Below are positions 9,384 to 17,303 of a DNA stretch of 64,000 bases, piece by piece. Under the pieces are notes generated by a model. It was given only the letters and a program-made list of their open reading frames with translations, had not been told where the DNA came from and made no database searches. Source of the stretch: Flavobacterium pisciphilum. Its GTDB lineage: Bacteria > Bacteroidota > Bacteroidia > Flavobacteriales > Flavobacteriaceae. Where the stretch lies: positions 1,488,001-1,552,000 of the forward strand of contig NZ_JAJJMO010000001.1 in NCBI RefSeq assembly GCF_020905345.1, given 5' to 3'. The first letter of the stretch is position 1. The number at the start of each line of letters is the position of its first letter. The position numbers and the translations under genes are program-made.

Positions 9384-9520
9384 GTAATTGTCAAAGTATA
9401 TCTTGAAGGTTATTGAAGTAACTTAAACTTGACCTGATTAACTCATTTACTTTATATAAAAGAACTCGTTTTATTTCTTAAGCAAATATTCAAATTATAC
9501 TACGCAGCTATTTTGCGTAG
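9384..9520 (-). repeat. Promoter-leader segment, copy B (137 bp), with palindrome site 2
   Basis: The palindrome (CTACGCA, AAAATAG-type centre, TGCGTAG) is at 9500-9520. A 9-bp spacer and AATATTTG at 9483-9490 follow, then the same leader and 20-bp repeat as copy A. The transcript would run leftwards into the 9302-9360 hairpin, so this copy may make a short RNA of its own. Confidence 0.72.
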
Positions 9521-9968
9521 TTATAAAATTTTCTCAAATAGATATTAATTTCTTTTTCAAAATAAAATACTTCACTTCTGAAATCCGATTTTACTTTACG
9601 TATTCCCTTTCTTATTTCTCTAAAAAGCAAGTAAAATCACTTGCCGTGTTATTTCATTATATTTCTTACAAAAAAACACACATATATCTAAAAATCAAGT
9701 ATTTATACCTGAATTGTTTTTAAATAAATTCAGTAGTTTTATTCGCTTTAAAAAAAACAACTATAAATAAATGATACATTCTAAAAAAAACTGGAAGTTA
9801 AATTATTAAAGAAAGCCAATTTAGTAACCTTTTAAATAAAAAATTATGAGAATTAAACCAACTTTATTTTATGAATTTACAGGGATAATTCATGACAAAA
9901 GTCCCCCCTTATTCTACTCATAAATGCAATAGAATATAAAAAAGTGATTAACCCCCAAATCAAACTAT
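9521..9968. other. Intergenic region without recognisable gene
   Basis: About 450 bp of AT-rich DNA separates the leftward palindromic promoter from the rightward protease gene. The only structure I see is a hairpin with arms GATTTTACTT (9587-9596) and AAGTAAAATC (9629-9638). I found no convincing small frame. Confidence 0.6.
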
Positions 9969-12878
9969 ATGAAAAATTTATACAAAATTATCTTGTTTTG
10001 TGTATGCGGAATCACCTACTCGCAAACTCAAAATGACATAGAAAAAATTCGATCTAACTCAAATGTATCTGAATTAGAATTTCTGAGTCAGAAATTTAAA
10101 TCTGAAGCTGAGCAAAAAAAACAAAGAGCACTCAATGTAGCAAAAACCAATGGCTGGAGTACATCTTTCACCAATAAAGATGGAACAACTAGCGAATTGA
10201 TGGCTATTAATGCTGATGGAAAATCTCCGATCTATTATACACCCGACAACGTAAATGCAGCTAAATCTACCCGAGCAAATTTTTTGAACACAGGTGGCGG
10301 CCTAGGACTCAATCTTAACGGACAAACAATGACTGCTTATGTTTGGGATGGTGGAGCTACACTTCCTACTCACAATGAGTTTGGCGGCAGAGTCTCTATT
10401 TCAGATGGAGTTACTATTATTGGTGGAGGTAACAATAGTCAACATGCAAATCATGTTACAGGTACTATTGTCGCAGCAGGTACAGTAGCAGCTGCAAAAG
10501 GAATGGCTAATCAGGCAAATGCAAAGACTAATGAATGGACTAATGATGTATCAGAAGCTACAGCAGCAGCAGCAAACGGAATGTTATTATCTAATCATTC
10601 ATACGGATGGGGATTAAGAGATGGCTCTGGGAATGTTATCATGCCTTCATGGCTATTTGGTGCTTATGAATCAACCGCAAGAGATTGGGATATTGCAATG
10701 TATGATGCGCCATATTACTTACAAATAAAATCTGCTGGTAATGATGGGACTGATAATACAGCAAATACAAGTCCATTAGGAGGCCCAAGCTACGATAAAC
10801 TTACAGGATTTGCGACTGCCAAAAACAATCTAGTTATTGCTAATGCAAATGATGCAGTTATAAGCACAACAGGAGTACTAACGAGTGTAACGATTAATCC
10901 ATCAAGTAGCCAAGGACCTACAGATGATCTAAGAATAAAACCAGATCTTACAGGAAATGGAACTGCTGTATATTCTACTGCTACACTTACTGCTACACCA
11001 ACACCATTAACAAACAGTAGTTATGGTAACGCCACAGGAACCTCTATGGCAGCACCAAACGTTACAGGAACTTTACTCTTGTTGCAACAACATTACAAAA
11101 ACATTACCAATAATTTTATGCGTGCAGCAACATTAAAAGGATTGGCACTACATACCGCAGATGATGCTGGAACTACAGGTCCAGATGCTATTTTTGGCTG
11201 GGGTTTATTAAATGCAAAATTTGCTGCCGAAACAATTACCAAAAACGGAACCAACTCTATTATTCAGGAGCATACTTTGGCTACAGGAGCTAGTTATAGT
11301 TTTAATGTGGTTTCAGATGGTATAAATCCGCTAATTGCTTCTATATCATGGACAGATCCTGCAGGTGTCGCCTACTTTGGTAGCACACCAAATATTGGTA
11401 CAGCAAGATTAGTTAATGACTTAGACATACGAGTTACTAATGGATCTGGTACTTTTTTTCCTTACAGACTTACATCTGCTACAACAAATGGATTAGGAGA
11501 TAACTCCAAAGATCCTTTTGAGCGTATTAGTATTAATGGAGCAGCTGGTATTTATACTGTTACCATTACTCATAAAGGAACATTGGTAAACGCGCTTCAA
11601 AGATATTCGGTAATTGTAACCGGAATTGCATTGCCTACTACCGATTTATACATAAAAGACAGACCTTATGATACTGGTGTACAACCAAACCCAGATTCAG
11701 GTCCTATGTGGATAAGCGATGATATTTGGGTAAGACAAAACATCGATGCAGGGCTTGTACATGAAAACCCTGAATTTAAATTATCTTCTCCAAACGCTGT
11801 TTATATAAGAGTTTATAATAGAAGTACAAATACAAGTGCATCTGCAAAAGTAAGATTGTATTTTGCCAAAGCTTCTTCAGGATTAACCTGGCCTACTAAT
11901 TTTGTGAACTTTAATATTGGTACTGTTAAGCATGGAGATGAAATAGGAGAAGTAAGTATTCCGTCTATTCCTGCCGGAGGTAATACTATTGTAATGATTC
12001 CTTGGTATCCACCAAATCCAGCATTATATTCTACCGACCAACATCATTTCTGTCTGGCTGCAAGAATAGAGTCACCAAATGATCCTATGTTTAGTGAATT
12101 AACAGGTGTTGGCATAGGTGTAAATACCAAAAACAACAATAATATCGCTTGGAAAAATTTAAGTGTTTACAACTTAAATACAACAGATATTGTTCCTCCT
12201 ACAACAGTATTTGTAAGAGGTATAAAATCTAAATCTGTAAATCTAAGATTTGTAGATAAAGGCTTTAATGAGCAATTAAAAAATAATTTCTTTGATTTAG
12301 GCGGAGTAATAGAAGCTACTCTAGATGACAAACTATTTGAAAGAGCTCAAGCAAACGGATCTTTAAAAGGTATTGAGGTTATTGGTAAAAATAAAATTCT
12401 GATAAAATCCAGAGAGACTGCCATTGCAAATTTACCTATTGATTTAGAAGAAACTTTTGTAATATCATTCGATTTTAGAGTTGCAAAAGTCTTACCTGCT
12501 GACGAACAAATCACAATAGATTTTATTCAGGAAGATGCCATAAAAAAAGAACTTGAAGGAGGGGAACGTTTTGCTCTTGTAAGAGAAGGCAAACCTAATA
12601 CTAAAACAGACATCCCTTTAGCGGCCGAAGCATCCGAATCTAAAATAGTTACAATTTATCCTAATCCTACTAATGGAATATTTAAAATAAGTATCAACAG
12701 TGAGGACGAAGGAACTTTAAGAATAACTACTATTCACAACGTTCCTGTTTTCCAAGAAAAAACTAGCAAGAAAAAAGATTTCAGTGTGAATATAGCAAAT
12801 CAAGATCCTGGAATTTATGTTGTTCAATTTATTTCTAATAATGGAACAGTTACTACCAAGAAAATAATAAAAAACTAA
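9969..12878 (+). CDS. Secreted S8 subtilisin-like protease with T9SS type A sorting domain
   Basis: This is an exported serine endopeptidase. A signal peptide (about 1-19, ending TYSQ) is followed by a short prodomain and the S8 domain. The catalytic residues are Asp127 (VWDGG), His159 (SQHANHVTGT) and Ser359 (GTSMAAP); the oxyanion Asn lies in SAGNDG. A P-domain-like beta region follows near 430-545. The last 75 residues (IYPNPTNGIF to KKIIKN) form a type A sorting domain for surface display or release by the type IX system. At 969 aa it has all expected parts. It is divergent from the RNA-related leader at 9.5 kb, with no sign of a functional link. The hairpin at 12920 terminates it. Confidence 0.95.
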   Translation: MKNLYKIILFCVCGITYSQTQNDIEKIRSNSNVSELEFLSQKFKSEAEQKKQRALNVAKTNGWSTSFTNKDGTTSELMAINADGKSPIYYTPDNVNAAKSTRANFLNTGGGLGLNLNGQTMTAYVWDGGATLPTHNEFGGRVSISDGVTIIGGGNNSQHANHVTGTIVAAGTVAAAKGMANQANAKTNEWTNDVSEATAAAANGMLLSNHSYGWGLRDGSGNVIMPSWLFGAYESTARDWDIAMYDAPYYLQIKSAGNDGTDNTANTSPLGGPSYDKLTGFATAKNNLVIANANDAVISTTGVLTSVTINPSSSQGPTDDLRIKPDLTGNGTAVYSTATLTATPTPLTNSSYGNATGTSMAAPNVTGTLLLLQQHYKNITNNFMRAATLKGLALHTADDAGTTGPDAIFGWGLLNAKFAAETITKNGTNSIIQEHTLATGASYSFNVVSDGINPLIASISWTDPAGVAYFGSTPNIGTARLVNDLDIRVTNGSGTFFPYRLTSATTNGLGDNSKDPFERISINGAAGIYTVTITHKGTLVNALQRYSVIVTGIALPTTDLYIKDRPYDTGVQPNPDSGPMWISDDIWVRQNIDAGLVHENPEFKLSSPNAVYIRVYNRSTNTSASAKVRLYFAKASSGLTWPTNFVNFNIGTVKHGDEIGEVSIPSIPAGGNTIVMIPWYPPNPALYSTDQHHFCLAARIESPNDPMFSELTGVGIGVNTKNNNNIAWKNLSVYNLNTTDIVPPTTVFVRGIKSKSVNLRFVDKGFNEQLKNNFFDLGGVIEATLDDKLFERAQANGSLKGIEVIGKNKILIKSRETAIANLPIDLEETFVISFDFRVAKVLPADEQITIDFIQEDAIKKELEGGERFALVREGKPNTKTDIPLAAEASESKIVTIYPNPTNGIFKISINSEDEGTLRITTIHNVPVFQEKTSKKKDFSVNIANQDPGIYVVQFISNNGTVTTKKIIKN

Positions 12879-12919
12879 TTTCATTTAAATTCATAAACTA
12901 GATTAACTCAATTAAGCTG

Positions 12920-12950
12920 AAAAACCACGAATGTAATATTCGTGGTTTTT
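12920..12950. terminator. Bidirectional terminator, second copy of the ACCACGAAT hairpin
   Basis: AAAACCACGAAT and ATTCGTGGTTTTT arms lie between convergent genes. The stem is the same as at 6471. Confidence 0.88.
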
Positions 12951-13000
12951 CTTATTTAACAAAATGCTCTTGTAATTGACCAATGCCAAGAATAAGTCTT

Positions 13001-13546
13001 CTAATTATGCAGACACCAATCTAAAATTTTGGCAATATTCTTCGCATCATCAACTCCACGGTGATGGGTACCTTCTAAAGGAATATTCAATAAATGCAAA
13101 GCACCATTCATTCCAGTTGGCTTTTGCAGTCCAAATTTCTCTGCAAACCATACTTTTACATTTATATGTTCGTCTCCCATCGGATAAGGAACACCGAACG
13201 ACCTGCATTGTTTTTTAAGCATATTCAAATCGTATTGACCGTAACTTACCCACGTATATAAATCAGGTTGATATTCATCCGTTAATTGTTCTATCGCTTC
13301 TTCAAAACTTACTCCGTTTTTATCCAGTAAATCCTGAGTAATTGTCGTTAGTTCAGTACAAAACGGACTCACCGTTGATCGCTGTGGTTTAACTAAAATA
13401 CCTTGATTTTTAGTAATAACTCCCGTTTGGGAATCCAAGACTGCTAATCCAATTTCAATAATTTCATTTTGCTGTCCTTTCGGGACATCGCCTTGCCAAC
13501 AAGTGGCTTCTAAATCTATGATAATAATTTTATCTGTAGTTTTCAT
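13001..13546 (-). CDS. DEDDh 3'-5' exonuclease
   Basis: This is a predicted 3'-5' exonuclease of the RNase T/ERI1-like group. The DEDDh residues are D11 and E13 in IIDLEATCW, an Asp in YGQYDLNML, and H162 with D167 in HHRGVDDA. At 181 aa it is a bare nuclease domain. It follows the slipin gene by 43 bp on the same strand and is therefore probably in the operon started at the palindromic promoter at 15.4 kb. In this neighbourhood trimming of RNA 3' ends is more likely than DNA proofreading, but the substrate is inferred. A shared terminator at 12920 ends the unit. Confidence 0.88.
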   Translation of the reverse strand: MKTTDKIIIIDLEATCWQGDVPKGQQNEIIEIGLAVLDSQTGVITKNQGILVKPQRSTVSPFCTELTTITQDLLDKNGVSFEEAIEQLTDEYQPDLYTWVSYGQYDLNMLKKQCRSFGVPYPMGDEHINVKVWFAEKFGLQKPTGMNGALHLLNIPLEGTHHRGVDDAKNIAKILDWCLHN

Positions 13547-13589
13547 TTTTGTTTCTTTAATAATTTAAATTTCTTTCTTGTAGAAATTT

Positions 13590-14687
13590 CTATTTCACGA
13601 AAATCTCTTTCAATTGACCAATGACGTTACCGCCTCCAGAAATTGTGATTTCACCAATCTTATCAGCGATTTTCTCTACATATTCCATTTCTTTCAATTT
13701 CCACAACATCTCGTTTTCTTCCATGAGTTTTGCTGTGTTCAACAAACTCCTTGTAGAAGCTGTTTCTTCTCTTCTCATAATACTATTAGCTTGTGCCTTT
13801 TTTTCAGCAACCAAAACTTGATTCATGATTTCTTTCATATCTCCTGGCAAGATTACATCTCGAATACCAGCATCAGAAATTACCAATCCCAACTCATTAA
13901 TCTTAGTTGATACCTCAGCTAAAATAGCTTCGGCTATAGTATCTTTTTTACCTAACAATTCATCTAAAGTTAACCCTCCTACAAATGCTCTCAAAGCAAG
14001 TTGCATAGCAATGTATAATTGTTTTTCAAAATCTTTATTATCCACCAAAGCTTTCATAATATCCACAACTTGGTATCTCACAAAGAAATTAATTCTCAAT
14101 CCTGCTTTATCTTTAGTCAATAATTCTTGACCAGAAATCTCAACATGTTGTTGTCTAGCATCAACTGTTTTGACTTCAATAGTAATGGCATTACTCCAGA
14201 AATAATGTGTTCCTGCTCTTAATTCTGTTGTAAAAGCTCCGTTTACAAATAACAAAGCTTTATCATTACTTGCCACAATAAACTTTCTTGTATACATCCT
14301 TAATTTTGCATTCTCCAATAAATTCATTGGAATATTTTCGGTGATATAAATCTTAGATAAATCTATTTTAGCAAACTCGTTTTTAATGACTCCTTTCCAG
14401 AAAGCATACCTTCCTGCAGTTAAAACTTCTTTAAAATTACCATTTACAAATTGCATTACAATTTCATTATCAGCAACCTCAACTATTTCAAGCATAGAAG
14501 CTAATTCTTCATTTTCTAATAATACATTCAACTCATAAGGAACCTGAAATTGAAGATTTTTTTCATAGATAGCAACATCTTTATATCCTAAAACCCAATG
14601 CAAACCTTCATTCAATACAGCAATTAATTTTCTATTCTCGAATACCAAACCTACTTGGTACGTATCGATTTTAACTCTTTTAATCAT
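13590..14687 (-). CDS. Slipin-like SPFH/band 7 family protein
   Basis: This 365-residue protein has an SPFH core (about 120-300, with YQVVDIMKALVDNKDFEKQL and the conserved GIRDVILPGDM) and a helical, coiled-coil-prone tail (KKAQANSIMRREETASTR). It has an unusual N-terminal region with two related beta segments and no obvious membrane helix. SPFH proteins form ring- or cage-like oligomers. Slipins are known neighbours of RNA-repair genes such as Rsr/Rtc clusters, which fits this window. It heads a two-gene unit with the exonuclease. A 270-bp leader separates it from the nearest tRNA-like module. Confidence 0.85.
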   Translation of the reverse strand: MIKRVKIDTYQVGLVFENRKLIAVLNEGLHWVLGYKDVAIYEKNLQFQVPYELNVLLENEELASMLEIVEVADNEIVMQFVNGNFKEVLTAGRYAFWKGVIKNEFAKIDLSKIYITENIPMNLLENAKLRMYTRKFIVASNDKALLFVNGAFTTELRAGTHYFWSNAITIEVKTVDARQQHVEISGQELLTKDKAGLRINFFVRYQVVDIMKALVDNKDFEKQLYIAMQLALRAFVGGLTLDELLGKKDTIAEAILAEVSTKINELGLVISDAGIRDVILPGDMKEIMNQVLVAEKKAQANSIMRREETASTRSLLNTAKLMEENEMLWKLKEMEYVEKIADKIGEITISGGGNVIGQLKEIFVK

Positions 14688-15053
14688 AATTATTTCTTTT
14701 GATATTTTATACTTATCTTATTTTACTTTTTACTGTTAACCCTATTCTTTATTCTGCTAACAGCCAATATTTATTTATTTAATAAAAAAACTTCATTGTC
14801 TTTCTCCTCCGAGAAAAACGGACAAACAGTTTGTTCTTTGCTTACTCCAATTGTTTAGCGATTCAATTTTGTAAAAGCGATTATGCAATCACCTGAACAA
14901 TCAAACCGAAAAGAAAACGAGTATTTCAAAATACATTTCTGTTTGCACTGGTTTTATCGTGAGTGTGCAATTTTAGATTTTACAATCCTAATTCCACAGA
15001 CAAAGACAAATCAGTTTTCTTTGGAAGCATCTTTTTTAGAGTGATGCGCTCTG
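14688..15053 (-). other. Structured leader upstream of the slipin gene
   Basis: No credible gene is seen. On the minus strand there are several hairpins: TTGCAC..GTGCAA at 14943-14968 and GCATC..GATGC near 15026-15046. A good ribosome-binding stretch (GGAGGAGAAA) lies before a five-codon frame near 14793. The slipin transcript from 15.4 kb would have to pass the terminator-like hairpin at 15054. Confidence 0.45.
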
Positions 15054-15138
15054 AAAAACAGATTTTAAAGTCTGTTGACATACCAATCGTCCAACCGAAA
15101 CAAGTTCGGCGTAGGATTCGAACCTACTATTTTCTATT
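15054..15138 (-). ncRNA. Permuted tRNA-like module B2 ending in a terminator-like anticodon arm
   Basis: Read 5'-3' on the minus strand: T arm GTAGG-TTCGAAT-CCTAC (15111-15127); then a closed acceptor-like hairpin, GCCGAA, loop CTTGT, TTCGGT (15094-15110); then a D arm GAC..GTC with GG in the loop (15077-15091); then an anticodon-like arm AACAGA, loop CTTTAAAA, TCTGTT with extra T residues (15054-15076). T arm before D arm, with the acceptor strands joined by a loop, is the opposite of normal tRNA order. The last hairpin plus T run would also serve as an intrinsic terminator. Confidence 0.6.
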
Positions 15139-15198
15139 GTTCTAACCTGACTGAACTATCACATTACTGTGAGTGGGAGTCGAACCCACGACCGATAG
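15134..15198 (-). ncRNA. Permuted tRNA-like module B1 with GTAA-capped acceptor stem
   Basis: Read on the minus strand: CTAT (15195-15198), variable-loop-like CGGTC, T arm GTGGG-TTCGACT-CCCAC (15173-15189), acceptor-like hairpin TCACA-GTAA-TGTGA (15159-15172), TA, D arm GTTC..GAAC with GG in the loop (15139-15156), then ATAG (15134-15137), which pairs with the initial CTAT. The capped stem spans exactly 7+7 nt, the size of the two acceptor strands, and the cap is a GNRA tetraloop. Such an RNA has its ends at the anticodon stem and no 3' acceptor end. Confidence 0.65.
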
Positions 15199-15390
15199 AT
15201 GAGATAATTTTTTGGAAAACTACCAAAACCTCCAAATCAAGTTGCATAGAAAAACATAATACGCTTTCGCGAAAAGTTCCCTACAATGGTGCTATACAGA
15301 AACACGCAACAGGACTTGTTTGATATTTTTAATCAAAGCCTAAACTTTGATGTATTTCAGTTTATAAAAGAACCTATTTTATTTCTTGAA
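15199..15390 (-). ncRNA. 5' part of the tRNA-like leader transcript
   Basis: This minus-strand leader runs between the promoter and module B1. It can form a helix GTTGCGTG..CTATGCAAC (15241-15307) enclosing a CTTTTCGCGAAAG hairpin. It also has a D-arm-like hairpin TTTGGA..TCCAAA whose loop contains GGTAG (about 15209-15235). The segment GGTAGTTTT..AAATTATC resembles the insert in the split tRNA at 9 kb, which suggests a shared building block. Confidence 0.4.
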
Positions 15391-15428
15391 CAAATATTCA
15401 AATTACACTACGCAATTATTCTGCGTAG
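15391..15428 (-). promoter_or_regulatory. Palindromic operator and promoter, site 3
   Basis: The palindrome at 15408-15428 has the same sequence as site 1. A 9-bp spacer and AATATTTG at 15391-15398 follow. About 45 bp of early leader is also shared with sites 1 and 2. It reads leftwards into the tRNA-like modules, the slipin and the exonuclease. Confidence 0.73.
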
Positions 15429-15446
15429 TATAATTTTCTACCGAAA

Positions 15447-16014
15447 TTAATTGTTCAGCCATTCAATAACAGTTGATAAATAGACTGCTCTTACGGCTTC
15501 AAACCGAGTAATGTTAGGAATATGATTTACCTCTAATAAATATTTAGCTCCATCTTTTGCAACGATATAATCATTTCCAATCATGTCCATTTGTAAAACA
15601 TTTTTAATATGAAGTGTATCAGCAAGCAAATCATCATCAACAGTCATAAATTGAGCTGTTTCAGGATGAATCGATTTTAACCATCCATCGCCTTCTAATT
15701 TTATCTGTCAATAGCTATCACCAATCATCATAATACGAACTGCATCCCCTTCAAAATAAGATTCAGTAGTTGCAGTAAATTTACTTTCCCACTCCCCTAT
15801 AAAACGATATTTATTTTCACCACAATGCCAATTTCCCCATTTTGCAACAGTATCTTCAGATGCAGTTACAGATGCTCCTGCACTTATAAATCCCCTAGGA
15901 GCGCTAAACTTTGAAAGTGCTAAAGCCTTTACTAAACAAGGTATCTTAAATCTGCAATCAAGCATAGCTACAGGATTAGGATAACAAGCGCCATTCCTGC
16001 TTAATTTGTCCCCG
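15447..16014 (-). pseudogene. Decayed ATP-grasp domain protein
   Basis: Two minus-strand frames read as one protein interrupted by a TGA at about 15711-15713, in a place where Trp would make sense (IGDSY-stop-QIKLEGD). The upstream end opens without a methionine after a TAG near 16015 (YLGDKLSRNGACYPNP). The C-terminal part LLEVNHIPNITRF has the Glu/Asn metal-ligand pattern of RimK-like ATP-grasp ligases, and WNWHCGENK-like residues precede it. About 190 codons remain of what is normally a protein of 300 or more residues. Both the missing N-terminus and the nonsense codon mark it as non-functional. It abuts palindromic site 3. Confidence 0.75.
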
Positions 16015-16083
16015 AGATACTAAGTCCAATCCATTATTTACTTTGTAACGCTGTACTTTGCATCTCTGCAACTTAAAAAATTG

Positions 16084-16155
16084 TCTGAGAAGTAGGATTC
16101 GAACCTACGACCTCCCGCGTCCAAGGCGGGTAAACAACCACCGTTATCTTCCCAG
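16084..16155 (-). tRNA. tRNA-Pro (TGG)
   Basis: The acceptor CTGGGAA pairs with TTCTCAG (one G-U), discriminator A. The anticodon arm is CCCGC-CTTGGAC-GCGGG with anticodon TGG, and the T arm is GTAGG-TTCGAAT-CCTAC. The D arm is weak (AAC..GTT) but keeps GG in its loop. Length is 72 nt; CCA is not encoded. The weak D stem suggests an accessory rather than a standard housekeeping copy. Confidence 0.82.
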
Positions 16156-16274
16156 TTTATTTCATGGTGACTTTAGAATAAAACATTAAAGTCAATCCAT
16201 TTGAAAATCGTATTTTTTTACTTAGAGCCTCTGCACCATTGAACCTCTGTCACTTTGCACCTCCAAAAAATTAG

Positions 16275-16347
16275 CGGCTCATACGGGAGTCGAACCCGTT
16301 TCTCCCGAGAGACAGTCGGGAAGGTTAGCCAGTAACCCCAATGAGCC
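16275..16347 (-). tRNA. tRNA-Asp (GTC) with unusual D-arm spacing
   Basis: The acceptor GGCTCAT pairs perfectly with ATGAGCC. The anticodon arm is CCCGA-CTGTCTC-TCGGG, giving GTC, and the T arm is ACGGG-TTCGACT-CCCGT. The D stem is GGTT/AACC, preceded by three bases (TGG) and followed by two (TT), rather than the usual two and one. Length is 73 nt, CCA not encoded. Confidence 0.82.
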
Positions 16348-16369
16348 AGTTCCTTCTAGAGAACAATTG

Positions 16370-16442
16370 CGATTTCGGAAGGAATCGAACCTTCAGCCAA
16401 TTGATTAACAGTCAATCGCTCTACCAATTGAGCTACGAAATC
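16370..16442 (-). tRNA. tRNA-Asn (GTT)
   Basis: This is a fully canonical 73-nt cloverleaf: acceptor GATTTCG/CGAAATC, D arm GCTC-AATTGGTA-GAGC, anticodon arm ATTGA-CTGTTAA-TCAAT, T arm GAAGG-TTCGATT-CCTTC, discriminator G. It begins only 18 bp after a strong minus-strand terminator, so it needs its own promoter or read-through. Confidence 0.93.
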
Positions 16443-16460
16443 ATTTTATTATAAGACATA

Positions 16461-16486
16461 AAAAAAGCACCCGATTAAAGGTGCTT
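16461..16486 (-). terminator. Intrinsic terminator after a 31-aa frame
   Basis: On the minus strand: AAGCACC, an eight-base loop, GGTGCTT and a run of T. Confidence 0.85.
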
Positions 16487-16515
16487 CATGAAATTTATTA
16501 TAAGACATATCTATC

Positions 16516-16611
16516 CTATTGCCTATGTTCATGCACCTGTATTGTTATACATCCAAGATCAAAACTCGGGTTCAACAGTTGTAGCTTATATGTGTTATTA
16601 TTGAAATTCAT
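16516..16611 (-). CDS. Possible small peptide gene (31 aa)
   Basis: The frame starts MNFNNNTYKLQ, contains one Cys and ends VHEHRQ. I do not recognise it. Two signals support expression: a minus-strand promoter (TATCTTTG at 16678-16685, a perfect TAnnTTTG, with TTTG about 21 bp upstream) and the strong terminator at 16461. Coding status is uncertain; the same signals could frame a small RNA. Confidence 0.4.
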   Translation of the reverse strand: MNFNNNTYKLQLLNPSFDLGCITIQVHEHRQ

Positions 16612-16988
16612 TTTATCTATTCTATTATATATTGAAATCATTATTATTTAGAAATCCGTGTTCCAGATTTTCTTCGGCAAAGATAAAGTCTAAAAAATCA
16701 ATTATCCAAATCTTTTTTAGACTTATTTTGCTAAAAATCAATTAGTTATACCTTAATTAAACCCATAAAAAGCCCTGTCCGCTTACTTAAGCAGATTCTT
16801 AATTGCATCAAATGACTGTCTCTCATCAGATTACTTTTCAAGATTATATTTCGCTATTAGGTTTAATCATTAAACATTTTATCCTTTATTTTTTTAATTA
16901 TTTTTATTTAAACATCATTTTTAGCCCTATTAGGTCTGATTATTGTCAAAGTGAACAAAATTAAAGTGCCAATAAATCCATCCTAAAC

Positions 16989-17021
16989 AAAAAAAGCGTC
17001 CCGATATCAGGACGCTTTTAT
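16989..17021. terminator. Terminator after a 34-aa frame
   Basis: AAAAAGCGTCC, CGATATCA and GGACGCTTTT form a strong hairpin with A and T flanks. Related AGCGC..GATATCA hairpins lie at 21784 and 27665. Confidence 0.87.
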
Positions 17022-17042
17022 ATTTTTATGTTGAATTGGCAA

Positions 17043-17147
17043 CTACAATTTACTCTTCAATTCTATAAAATACATATCACATCCACAACCATCAGCAGGG
17101 AAATTCCCTACTAGACAATCACTATATTGTTTTGTTGACAGATTCAT
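17043..17147 (-). CDS. Possible small cysteine-containing peptide (34 aa)
   Basis: The frame starts MNLSTKQYSDC and has three cysteines, two of them in GCGCD. It has a perfect -7 box (TACATTTG, 17177-17184) about 30 bp upstream of its start and a strong terminator 22 bp after its stop. The family is unknown. This promoter-frame-terminator layout mirrors the 31-aa frame at 16.5 kb. Confidence 0.45.
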   Translation of the reverse strand: MNLSTKQYSDCLVGNFPADGCGCDMYFIELKSKL

Positions 17148-17303
17148 ATGTATATTTTTTATTTTCATTTCGAGGGCAAATGTAGGTCTTTTATTAATAT
17201 AATTAAATAATCCCATCTAATTAATCCTGAAAACTTCATCATTTCACTAATAATTTTAACAAAAATTTTCACTTAAAAGCCCAGTCAATATCTTAATAAT
17301 TTC

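Larger units (their letters stand above)
8804..9434 (-). repeat. Six copies of a 20-bp motif GAAGTA-N8-TTGACC
   Basis: The copies start at 8804, 8882, 8965, 9040, 9164 and 9415. Each is exactly 20 bp with fixed ends GAAGTA and TTGACC and a variable centre. I did not notice it elsewhere in the window. The first four are spaced about 80 bp apart inside the leader. The last two lie in the duplicated promoter-leader segments. In the transcript sense the motif is GGTCAA-N8-TACTTC. Confidence 0.75.

Noticed and set aside
8804..9434. Regularly spaced 20-bp repeats as a CRISPR array
   Set aside because: Only the ends of the repeat are conserved, the spacers are tRNA-like pieces, spacing is irregular beyond four copies, and no cas genes are present.
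15075..15323. Plus-strand 82-aa frame across the tRNA-like modules
   Set aside because: Its sequence is the reverse complement of T arms (GFEPTIFY, ESNPRPI), a familiar false frame over tRNA genes.
15708..15965. Separate 85-aa gene next to a 66-aa gene
   Set aside because: Both read as one ATP-grasp protein interrupted by a single in-frame TGA, so they are parts of a pseudogene.
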